Positions 1 through 10,208 of a stretch of 64,000 bases of DNA are shown here, in pieces. Under the pieces are notes generated by a model, which was not told where the DNA came from, did no database searches, and saw only the letters and a list, made by a program, of their open reading frames with translations. Position numbers and translations under genes: made by a program. Within the stretch, counting starts at the first letter, position 1, and the number at the start of each line of letters is the position of its first letter. Location of the stretch: the NCBI GenBank assembly GCA_025677825.1, contig JAIXMO010000036.1, positions 1 to 64,000 of the forward strand, read 5' to 3'. The DNA is from Helicostylum pulchrum. Its lineage: Eukaryota > Mucoromycota > Mucoromycetes > Mucorales > Mucoraceae.

Positions 1-712
1 AGCGTTGGTATGCTGTGTTCTTTAAATACGCAACAATGTCCTCAGTGCCAAACAAAAGAGCCAATCTTTCCTTTTCAGCTAGCCTGTGTAGAGTATCAAC
101 TTGGTGTCGGTGACTGATATAACTCACTGTTGAATTCAGTCTTAGATCGTCACTACACACTTGGTCACTGTAACTCTGTGAATTAAAAAAAAAAAAAAAC
201 TCATCACTTCCGCTCTGTGGGTCAAAGGTACCGTGTGCTGCTGCTGCTGTGTAGGTTTAGAAAAAAAAAAACTATAATTGTACGACCCTTGCTTTTCTCG
301 TGTTTCAAATTTGAACAATGGTACAGTAGTTGTCGTATCACAAGCAATACGAAACCCACTGCTAATACTTGATGATTGTTGTTGTAGGTTAACTATTTAA
401 ATGTGATAACGTTTTATTATAATGTTAATGTGTTTGTATGACTACCGCTTAATTTATCAGCCCAAGATTTCATGGTTGTTTACGAATATTTTGGTTCATT
501 GTGTATTTGGGTATATTTCATTAGCGACAAAGAAACAGTTATTTCAGTGACTTTACTACCAGCTACAATGCGTTAAAAGGTACAATAAAAACAATCTAAT
601 AATTAACCGTTGTTTTATTTATCAGGGTCTAATTTTTTGTGTGTAAGCTTTATGTGATATATGTGGACAAAATTTTGTAGGCATGCGAGGTCTCCGTGCA
701 CATCGAAGTTAG
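1..712. other. Left-edge non-coding stretch
   Basis: I see no convincing gene here. The stretch is AT-rich with several poly-A runs and short frames closed by stops. A good acceptor-like sequence (TTTATCAG, near 617-624) and a donor-like GTAAGC (near 642) hint that upstream exons of the coiled-coil/membrane gene to the right could lie here, but no start codon connects in frame. Confidence 0.4.
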
Positions 713-1135
713 AATACATGCCTTACATTACGCGAAAGACAGATCCAAGAGCGAGAAGAAGAAATACGTCGACAGGAACGGAAACTGCGATCGCAAGAAA
801 GAAAGCAAGAGCGAGCCAGACAGCGAGCCAAACAATTACAGAGAGAGGTAGATGAACTAAGACGACTAGATCAACCAGACAACTGGATCCGCAAGGGCCT
901 GCTGTTATTGAAATCGCTTATAATTTTGGTATTTGTCATTTGGTTTATTAGAATATTGGTTCTTCCTATTCTTGGTATTAGTTCACAGGAAAGTTGGGAA
1001 TTTATGATGTACATCGTCTATACTTTGGTACAAGTAGCTATTAAATTTCATAATAAGATAGCAGCTGTTGCTACGAATATTTATGTTGATAGTATTGCAG
1101 TTCCAGCTATAAATTATATTAGCAAAAAAGAGTAG
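713..1135 (+). CDS. Coiled-coil plus membrane-segment protein, 5' end unresolved
   Basis: The frame is open from 713 to the TAG ending at 1135. It first encodes a strongly charged Glu/Arg/Gln coiled coil (roughly 740-860, containing EREEEIRRQERK) and then a hydrophobic stretch starting KSLIILVFVIWFIRILVLP, followed by a second amphipathic part ending NYISKKE. This looks like a tail-anchored or single-pass membrane protein. I do not recognise the family. The frame has no ATG; the only in-frame upstream ATG (683) is followed by a TAG at 710-712. Either a short upstream exon is spliced in (acceptor GTTAG at 708-712) or this is a decayed copy. The overlapping frame starting at 661 looks random in composition. 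Confidence 0.4.
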   Translation, partial: NTCLTLRERQIQEREEEIRRQERKLRSQERKQERARQRAKQLQREVDELRRLDQPDNWIRKGLLLLKSLIILVFVIWFIRILVLPILGISSQESWEFMMYIVYTLVQVAIKFHNKIAAVATNIYVDSIAVPAINYISKKE

Positions 1136-1756
1136 TTTTAATAAAGTTTATACAGTAGAATACTTTATGTCTTCTTTGTCTGGTGTTATTGGTTTTTGTC
1201 CGTAGTATGTCATTTACCCGTAATTAAATTTTATTATGGAAGAAAGAGCATATAACTTTTCATTATTGAGATGTAAAAAAAAACATATATATATACATAT
1301 ATAAACAATAAAAAAGCATACTCTTGCGATACAACAATAGAAATACAATCTCAAAAGTAGCTACGATTCCGTATGCAGCCTTGACCCTAACTAAAGCATA
1401 CACGCCATTGTAATAATGGGCTGCTGAATAAAGGGAAATAACCCAATGAGACCAAAAAAAAAAAAAAGTTACACCACAATTCAAATAGATGAGTCGAGAA
1501 AACCAATTATAATAACAAAAGTTTAGCAAAAATGTCGTAGCGTTTCTTGCTTGAAACGAGTTGAAACGATATTTTTTTTAAAAAAGCTACAACAAAAGGT
1601 TTGTTTGAAAAAACACAATTCTAGTTATTTACTTCTTATGTTGAAAAAAAAAGGTCTTTTTATTATTTATATCTTGACGATTTACATATGAAAAAAAAAA
1701 CATGATTCTATTTATTTACTTTTTATGTTATTATACTATTTTTTTGAAAATGAAAT
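1136..1756. other. Intergenic DNA around repeat R1 copy A
   Basis: Apart from repeat R1 copy A, this interval holds only AT-rich sequence with homopolymer runs, including a T-then-A block near 1572-1585. The right part is the 3' flank of the minus-strand NOP4-like gene. Confidence 0.4.
1285..1530 (-). repeat. Dispersed repeat R1, copy A
   Basis: Read on the minus strand, this block is nearly identical over about 240 bases to 24558-24800 on the plus strand. By eye they differ at around eight positions plus poly-T and AT-run lengths. Both copies keep an open frame containing SAAHYYNGVYALVRVKAAYG and ending in a hydrophobic LLLYRKSMLFYC segment. In that frame the visible substitutions are silent or Val/Ile. 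The two copies are in inverted orientation. I do not recognise the element; no terminal repeats were identified. Confidence 0.75.
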
Positions 1757-4246
1757 TTAGTCGCGACCACCACGAGATCCGCCACGGCCTCCACGACCAC
1801 CGCGAGATCCACCGCGACCACCACCGAAGCCTCCGCGACCTCCATCACGATCGCCACCACGACCTCCGCGATCACCACCGAAGCCTCCACGACCACCACG
1901 GCTACCACCACGGCCTCCACGATCGCCTCCAAAACCGCCACGGCTACCACGGTCACCACGGTCGCCACGGTCACCGCGATCACCACCGAAACCACCACGA
2001 CCACCGCGATCACCACCGAAGCCACCGCGACCTCCACGATCACCACCGAAACCGCCACGACCACCACGATCGCCACCGAAACCACCACGACCGCTAGGAC
2101 CGTCGGTTCTTTGTCTCTTGGAATCATCATCACCATGACCACCTTCAAAGCCTCTCTTAGCATCAGGTCTACCGCCTTCGGTTCTTTGTTCTCTTCTATC
2201 TGTAACATCCTTATTCTCCAATGAGAACTCAACGATCAATCTCTTTCCTTCAAAGATATCAGGGTTGTTGTTAAGATATCTGAGAGAAGCTAAAGCATGA
2301 GAATGTGTGCTGAATTCCAAGAAACCATAACCTTTAGAACGTAATTCATTGGTAGCTGTATCAATTCTATCTTTGCTTCTAATAATCTTGGCTTGCTTGA
2401 CACGAGGTAATAAATGCCATCCATCTTCCTTTTCTTCCTTTGTAAGATCTGTACGTTCACCTGCCTTCACTTGGTTTTTGAATTTGTTGATACTGCTCAT
2501 ACCAAGAGCTCTAAGATCGGTATCTGTCACCTTGATAGGTAAATTACGAATGGAGAGACGAGTTCTGGATATATACAAAGCAGGGTTACTACTAATAAGC
2601 TTCTTTCTGTTAGAGAAAGATAATTGACGTTTGGATAATTCAGCGGGAGTCATGGTTTCTGCTGCTGGTGTATTGGGGAAAACAACACCTTCACGCATCA
2701 AATAAAGGTTACGTTTATCTTCCTTTCTCTTTTGCGATAAGTTGGAATCCTTAATTTCTTTAGCTTGTGTACGATCGACAGCTAATGTAACTTCCAAGAC
2801 ACGACCGTGAAGTGTGAATTTAGCACCATCACCGGACCCAGATTCAGGTGTAATAATACTCTTATACATTAATCCCTTCTTCTTCTTTTCACGCTTAGAA
2901 AGCAATTGGTTCATAGCTTCTGTATCGTTGTTTTCATCCTTTTGTGAAATGTTACGAAGTCTTTCGGCAGCTTCCAAAATTTCATCGACATCTTCCTTCT
3001 TACGCATACAAACAAAACCAGTACCACGAGATAACTTGGTAACAGGATCTCTTGTAATCTTTGCATAAAGGACAGATCCCCATTGCTTAAACCTAATTAG
3101 TTTATATTTAGTAAAAATATACACTCGTACAAAAAAAACAGACTTACAATTCCTTTAAATCTTCTTCAGTAGATTCGAATAAAAGGTTACGAATAAATAA
3201 AGTGGTACCATCAGCAGAGGTAGGACCAGTCATCTTTTTGGCCTTTCTGGCTTTAACATCCTCTTCATTATCACCATCTTCATTCTCGCTATCATCGTTT
3301 TCGCTATCATCGTTTTCGTCGTTATCATTATCATTCTCTTCATCATCGGTATCGTCCTTTTCTTCTTCTTCCTCATCGCTGCTCTCATCGCTAGCTTCCT
3401 TCATCTCAGTATCTTCAGATTCAGGAACAGCAGCTTGAGTAACAGCAGCTTCCTTTTCCTCGATCTCACGATATTTACCCTTAGGGATAGACCAATCGAC
3501 GGCAATAGTTCTACCAGCATGTTCAGTAGCATTCATAGCCTCCATAGCCTAAACAAAAGAAAAAAAATTAAAAAAAAAATCCTTTACTCCCTAAAAAAAA
3601 ATGTATGTATACTTACAGCCTTAGCATCGTCAACCTTTTCAAATTGAATAAAAGCAAAACCACGAAGAGGACCACCTTCATACTTACGGGGTAACTTTAA
3701 ATCGTGTACATTACCAAATGCCTCGAACAATTTCTTCAAGTCAGCCTCTCTATATTTCCAAGGCAAGTTACGAACAATCAAACGAGCATTGACATCGAAA
3801 TTTAAAGGTTCAGCAGGTTTCTTGGGCTCGACCTTTTCAACGGGCGCAACGGGTTCTACAGGCTTTCTTCTGTCTTCACGTACAGTTGTTTCTGATCTAC
3901 GTTTAGCAAGTTCAATATTTAACTTACGTCCCATAAACTTGACATGCTTTAATTTATTTAAAGCAGCTTGTGCATCTTCTTCTAAAGCATAATGGACATA
4001 ACCAAAACCTTTGTTCTTTAAAGGAACTTTCTTCTCGGCCTTTTCTTCGTCGGTGACTCTGTCTGTAACAACAAAACACTTTCTAATAGGTCCAATGTCA
4101 CCAAAGAAATCTTCAAGATCTTTACTGGTGGCGTCGAAGGGAAGTCCTCGGACAAATAAAGTTAACTTGGCATGAGGGTCTTCAGAAGACTCCTTCTTGT
4201 TGATCTTTTTAGTGAATTCTTTCTTTTCAATAACTTCTTCTGACAT
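1757..4246 (-). CDS. NOP4: Nucleolar four-RRM protein, NOP4/RBM28 family
   Basis: Three exons (4246-3617, 3548-3148, 3092-1757) give 788 residues; all junctions are in phase with GT-AG ends. Four RRMs are visible: RRM1 with RNP2 LFVRGL (about 30-35) and RNP1 KGFGYVHY (79-86), RRM2 with LIVRNL (156-161) and RGFAFIQF (195-202), RRM3 from LFIRNL (326-331), and RRM4 with LSIRNLPIKV and KGYGFLEF. An acidic Asp/Glu/Ser tract (about 251-306) sits between RRM2 and RRM3. In yeast and human, Nop4/RBM28 acts in 60S ribosome assembly and pre-rRNA processing in the nucleolus. The last 112 residues (677-788) are almost pure RGG/FGGDRGG repeat, a fibrillarin-like GAR domain that I do not recall in yeast Nop4. 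The start at 4246 has no in-frame alternative before RRM1. Confidence 0.88.
1760..2095 (-). repeat. RGG/GAR-coding degenerate tandem repeat
   Basis: About 340 bases of imperfect short repeats encode the RGGFGGD-type units of the NOP4 C-terminus. The bias is strong enough to create long spurious frames on the other strand (a His/Arg/Asp-rich one) and in another minus frame (Val-rich), which should not be read as genes. Such arrays readily change length by slippage. Confidence 0.8.
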
Positions 4247-5126
4247 TTTTTTTATATTGAATCGATCAAGGAAAAAAAAAAAAGAAAATTCCAATAAGTC
4301 CCTTTTTCATAAATAAGCATAGTGGCTGAATTAATGATAAACAGTCACTTTGTATTTTGTAAACTGCATAAACCTGTCAAAAAATGGCTCTTTTTTTATA
4401 TTTAAAGGGTAGTTTTGACAGTTTTATAATACTCAATCGCGAGAGTAGCTCATTTGTTGTTTGTCCTTTAAAATATTTTAAAAATACAAAATGAGAATTA
4501 AATTATTAGCGAAGCAGTCCACCCGTATGTTCTTCTTCGTCATATTTAACGACAATACGAGAATATTAGCTCTATAAGTATAAATAAACTAGTTATCGTT
4601 TGGTACTTTTTTTTAAATAAATAAAGTTACTATTGAACTTATAGACTAAATAATTCATAGGCATATACGCCTATTGTAATTTGATTATAATGTCGACTCC
4701 TGGCTTGTATTGTACTAATACAAAGAAAAAACTGTACTATTTTGAATTTGACAGTTTCATTACTACTTATATATGCTTTAACGGAATGAAGCTGCAACTA
4801 TAGTTCAAAAATCGTCGCCCATTGTTGTCTAAACGGAAAAATATATTTATTCCAATGCCGTGACGACTATAATTTCTAGTGTACTTGATAGGAATAGAAA
4901 TCCTGTTAATCGTGCGTACTTTTTACTTACAGTGATTCCACAACCAATTTAAAATAAATTCGCATACCTTTTTCGTAAAGATGCAAAGATCATCACAGAA
5001 GATAAAATCCAAGTACAACAGCAAGCGCTAGATTTTTTTTACCATGTAAAGGTAATATTTTATTTTGTAAATTAGGTGGTTCAAATTCGAAGCCAATAAG
5101 AGTTATAAGTTACTCCACATATCTGA

Positions 5127-5167
<41 letters not shown>

Positions 5168-5201
5168 AGCTTGAGAGGAGAACATATGAGTCAGTAAATT
5201 A
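4247..5201. other. Intergenic region between NOP4 and calcineurin
   Basis: I see no gene or RNA. The left part is the NOP4 promoter and the right part the 3' flank of calcineurin, which includes the GT microsatellite. The sequence between is unremarkable AT-rich DNA. Confidence 0.4.
5131..5162. repeat. (GT)16 microsatellite
   Basis: An uninterrupted GT dinucleotide run lies about 40 bases beyond the calcineurin stop codon, so probably in its 3' UTR (as CA on the transcript). It is a candidate length-polymorphic marker. Confidence 0.95.
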
Positions 5202-7328
5202 CTATTTGCCCAACGATTTGGGGGTTGGAGATCGTGAAGGCCGGTCTGGAACAGATGCAATGACTTCTGCCATACGAGATATACTCTCATCTTGCTCTCC
5301 TACAGCATCTCTAAGTTTAGATACCGTATACTCTTGATGTACAGCGTTTATAGACTCTCTAGAAGCAGGAGGTAATCGTTCATTTTCAATATCTGATCGT
5401 TTAGCTTCTTCAAACGTTGTAATTGCTTTTAAAGAAAGTATTAAGTCTCTCTATCTTTTTGTTTACCTTATACGTAATCACTTTACCTCTACGGATTCCT
5501 TCTGATCCTAACCCTAAAGTACCTGTAGGCAACCTTCCAGTTTCCGATAAACTCTTTAACTCCATCACCAACTCTGAATTCTCTCTTAGTACGGAGAAAG
5601 TACGCGAGATTTTACCTATTGCCAAAATCTTATTTTTAATCACTTGTCTTCTTTGTTCTTGTGACATATCTGCTGAATTAGGTACAATAACGACTGGTGT
5701 TTCTATTTCTTTTTCTTCTGGTGTAGCAGCAAGTTCTTCTTGTGAACAAATATTTAATAATGCTAAAAGCATAGTTGTAACTATTTTTTTTAAAAAAAAG
5801 TAAATATATTTATATAAAAATACCACTTATGTCCAACTTACTCTTTTCTCCAACAAATGGTAAACTCCAATTAAATACATTCATAAAGTTGGGTAGCCAG
5901 TATGGATGAGGGCTTGCATTAAATTGTCGAATGTTAAGTACGCTTTTATCATATCGAAGCACAGCTGCCTTATTGTTATAGACGTCGATATAGTTGGGTG
6001 CAGAGAAAATTGTCATAAGTGCTGGAAATCCAGTAGATTTACTCTTACGATACATGCGATACCTATTTCTCGCGTTTTTAAAAAATAAATAAATATAATT
6101 TTATGTCATGCGTATATTTACCCGTTGGCCTGTGCTTCATGAGCACGAATAACTGATAAAAGATTGTTTTTTTCTAAAAAGTTACAAACTGCTCGATAAC
6201 TAAAATAAATAAATATATAAGTAACCTTTTCTCTTGATGTAGGTTTTACAGCTTATTCTTTCTTTTTACCTGTAGAAATAAGAGCATCCCCGTACGTGAT
6301 TATTTTCAAATTTCGGTCCTGTATCATTATCAAACTCTTCAAAGGGATCTGCCCAAAGCAAATCACACATTAAACCACTAGTCGGGGTTTCTCTAAACCG
6401 ATCAATCTAAAAGGTGTTAGTCTAGTTTTTTTTTTCTTTAAAAAAAACGAAGGGAATATAATTACATCTTCAATATCTTTTAATGTCTTTAATTCAGGTG
6501 AAATACCACCATGTACGCAAAGAAACTGGTTATTGACAACAGCTGCTAAAGGAAGACTATCAAAGCACGTCATGACTGCATCATACACTTCTTCAGAGTA
6601 TTTGGTTTTGCCTATATATAGTACTATCAATATATTTATCAGTAATGACACCCTTGTATAAACTTACATTCCAATTTAAACGTAAAATATTCCGTTAAAT
6701 GTCTACACTCATGATTGCCACGTAATAAAAAAATTGAATTGGGGTACCATAACTTATGAGCCCAAAGTAAAAGTACACACTAAAACGAAGTAATTAATAT
6801 ACGTCAAAAGAAAAGAAAAAAATGTTACGTGTATTACTTCAATTGAAAAATAACCACGATCCACATAATCGCCTAAAAACAAATATCGAGTATCGGAAGG
6901 ATCTCCACCTACTTGTAAAAGTTTCAAGAGATCATAATACTGTCCGTGCACATCGCCACAAATGGTAATAGGTGCAGGCATATGTAAAAGATTAGGCTCC
7001 TTTTTTAACAAGTCATTTGTTGCATTTAAAATACGTAAAGCTTGTTCTTCTGTAAGTCTACCTTCTCTTCTAAAATGTTCCTTTAGGAATTCAAGGTTGG
7101 GAAGCTCAGGTCGTTCTGCAGACCAAAGTTCTTTATCGGTAGGTTTTTGAAATGCTGGTGTTTCTACGTCTTTTTTGTTTTGTTTCGTTAATTAAGAACC
7201 TGTCAGTTTATTATTGTATATTTACTTTTGCAGATACGGTCTTTGGTATTAACAACTGTACCATCTTCCATAGTATATATAGAAGGGTCAATTTCTGGCG
7301 TATTTGTCGTTATGGAAATATTTGACAT
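5202..7328 (-). CDS. CNA1: Calcineurin A, Ca2+/calmodulin-dependent Ser/Thr phosphatase catalytic subunit
   Basis: Nine exons (7328-7226, 7163-6838, 6779-6668, 6611-6466, 6406-6270, 6199-6122, 6062-5842, 5780-5487, 5425-5202) give 546 residues. Metallophosphatase motifs are complete: GDVHGQ (about 104-109), GDYVDRG (132-138), LRGNHE (162-167), CVHGG (212-216). The calcineurin B-binding helix follows VGEK (371-374). A calmodulin-binding segment (about 418-442, [19 protein letters not shown]) and an autoinhibitory-type segment ([19 protein letters not shown], 474-492) complete the family layout. The enzyme is the FK506/cyclosporin target controlling Ca2+ responses, and in Mucor it controls the yeast-hypha switch. 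The intron before the last exon has two possible donors; only GTAAAG (ending exon 8 at 5487) keeps the autoinhibitory frame. The gene is head-to-head with the acyltransferase gene, 245 bases apart. Confidence 0.95.
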
Positions 7329-7573
7329 GTTTATGAAAGTAAAAGAAGGACAATTAAATGTAAAAAAAATCTTATTTGGAACTGGTAAAAAAAGACCGAG
7401 AGTGAGGTAGCTCCGCGTTGCAATTGTAATCACAATGCAAATGTTTGGTGACAACAAACAATTGTGAAATGGCGTCACATGCTTTCATGTGATATTTGAC
7501 CACTACAAAAGAAAACTTTTTTTTTTTCTGTTCCTGAATTCTCTTTTTCTTTTCTCCCCTCTTTAAAGAAAAA

Positions 7574-9933
7574 ATGACTGAATTAGGCCCACCAGCAACA
7601 ATAACTTACAAGTCGTTTCAAAGTTTATTTCGAGTTATTTCACATATTTTTTTTCGTGAAATAAAGATTAGCGATGGTCATCTTGTACCTACATCAGGAC
7701 CATGTATATTCATTGTTGGACCTCATGCAAATCAATTTGTAGACGGTATAGTCTACCTAAGCAAAAACCCACGACCTTCTTATTCACTTATGGCCGCCGT
7801 ATCCTATAATAAACCAGTTATTGGTCACGTAGGAAAGATTCTTAATGCCAGTAAAATACCCCTTTTACCCACATATACGCCTTTTTTTTCGGTTCTAATA
7901 TATTATTAAAAAAAAAGTCCCTGTAGTAAGACCTCAAGATATTGTCAACAACGGTACTGGTAAAATCTTTTACAGCCCAACCAGTCCATTTGAAATTAAA
8001 GGACAAGACACAAGTTTCTTAAGCGAGCTTGGTACAAGAGATTTTATTATCTTTGGATCCAATTATAAAGTACATGTTGCACGAGTGATTTCAGATACCC
8101 ATTTAGAAATTACACATGCTATTCAAGTAAAACAAGAAGACTTGACTTGGCATCATTTCAAAATTGCTCCTCATGTGGATCAAACAGCTGTGTACGATGA
8201 AGTATATCACTATTTAAATAATAACGAATGTATCACTATTTTCCCTGAAGGTGGCAGTCATGATAGGTCCGAGATGTTGCCTTTGAAAGCTGGTTTTGCT
8301 GTAATGGCTTTAGGTGCTATGGCTGAAAATCCAAACTTGAATATTAAAATTGTACCTGTCGGTAAATACACACCTCTCTAACAAAATGTATATATATATG
8401 TTTACGTGTACTAATCCCCCCCATTGCTAAGGCTTAAATTATTTTCATCCCGATAGATTTAGATCTCGCGCTGTAGTATCATTTGGTCAACCTATCTCCA
8501 TTGACCCCAAAGACGTTGAGAAATACAAGCAAGGCGGTAAATCCAAACGAGAAGCAGTGACTAAACTATTAGACCAGAGTGACGAAGCATTTAAAACAGT
8601 TACCGTAAATGCACCCGATTTTGATACCCTAATGGTTGTGCAAGCAGCACGACGACTCTATGTTCCTACTACCGACACCAAACCCACTATTGAACAAGTT
8701 GTGAAATTAAATAGTCATTTTGTATCTTTGTGGGCTAAAATGAAGGGCGACCCAAGATTAATTGCTATTGAACACAAAGTCAAATATTACAATGATATGT
8801 TGCGGTTCTTTGGAATTAGAGATCATCAAGTTGAAAAGTTGGATATTACGCCCGTAAAGGCTTTGGTTCAGTTGGTAAAAAGATTGACAAAGTTAATTGC
8901 TATGGCTGGTCTTGGTGCCCCAACGTATGTATTTTTTTCTTTCTTTCTTGTTTGGTCAATTTCTTTATTATATCATCTTGTTTACGCTTAAAATAGTTTA
9001 ATATCGAATTTGCCATTGATTTGGATCACAAGTTATATCAGCGGAAAGAAGCAAAAACGTAAGCCTGTTTTTTTTCCCCTAAAAATAATTGGGTGTTAGA
9101 CTTACAGTTTTTTTTTTTTTTAAAAAAAATACAGAGGCATTGGCTGGTTCATCTGTAAAAATTGCTGGTAAGGATGTCTTGGCAACATGGAAAGTTATTG
9201 TAGCTGCATTTGCTGCACCAGCCTTGTACGGTTTCTACGCATTCATCTACCTAGTATACCTAGTTAAACGTAGACCGACACTTTCGCACAAGGCCAAATT
9301 GTTTCGAGCTTCTATTGTATGGGCTATTCAACCTGTTTTACATTATTTTTTAATGCGATTAGGTGACACCGGTTTAGATATTTACAAGTAAATAACACCT
9401 TTCATTTTTTATTTATTTATTTCGAAACTCATTTTTCTTTCTTTTATATAGATCGATTCGTCCTTTGTTTTTAGCTATCCGAAACCCTGAAGCAGGTGGT
9501 ATTATTCGAGCTATGCGAAAGGACTTATCTCAAGATATCTCTCAATTTATTAATGAACATGCTCCTGAACTCGATTTGGATTATAAGAGTAGTAGTGGAA
9601 GTAACAGTAGTAGTATCTTGAGTCGTAGAAACAGTATCACTCATTTAGTATTAACTGAAGATGATGATGATGTGATAAACCCTCAAAGCGGTAAGAGTTT
9701 CTTATAAATCCCTTAATCGTACAGTATTTTTAATCGTGTTTTTCTTAAAAAAAAAAGAAATAGATGATGATCATTCATTATTAAGTGCTTCGGTAACGAC
9801 AGACGATATGCCTGAATCTTACCTTGTTTCTACAGATGGGTCTGTAAGTTTCTTGGGTGATTCTTCATCAAGTGAATTAAATGATTCAATGTATCAAGTG
9901 GAAAGTATTTTGCTGGAAGAAGATGCCACTTAA
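7574..9933 (+). CDS. SCT1: Glycerol-3-phosphate / DHAP acyltransferase (SCT1/GPT2 family)
   Basis: Seven exons (7574-7850, 7918-8361, 8432-8924, 8997-9058, 9135-9387, 9452-9690, 9758-9933) give 647 residues. The acyltransferase catalytic box is HANQFVD (51-57, HX4D) and the glycerol-phosphate-binding box is FPEGGSHDRSEMLPLKAG. Hydrophobic segments (LISNLPLIWITSYI, then VAAFAAPALYGFYAFIYLV) predict an ER membrane protein. The family makes lysophosphatidic acid, the first step of phospholipid and triacylglycerol synthesis. The C-terminus is Ser/Asp-rich and probably phosphorylated, as in yeast Sct1/Gpt2. The start is the first ATG in the frame and is preceded by a pyrimidine-rich leader. Confidence 0.92.
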
Positions 9934-10208
9934 AAAAAAAACCTAATAGAAATATAAAAAAACAAGAAATATAAAAAAACAAGAAATATAAGGTGTTTTT
10001 TTTTTGCTTCTCCCTATCTATTTGCATATCTCTTTATCTCTGTTTTAATATAATATTTAATAAACTCCTTCCATCATTATTATGACGTTTTTCGGGTTCA
10101 GATATTGTATTGGAAAAAAAAAAAACCAGAATAAAATATACAAATATGCATAAAAAAAAAGGGGAGTGTGTGTTTCTCTTTCTCTCTCTCTCTCTTTCTT
10201 TCTCGATC

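Noticed and set aside
1702..2097. Long His/Arg/Asp-rich frame on the plus strand
   Set aside because: It is the antisense of the RGG-repeat coding part of NOP4; the repeat bias keeps all frames open.
3202..3438. Ser-rich plus-strand frame
   Set aside because: Antisense of the acidic tract between NOP4 RRM2 and RRM3.
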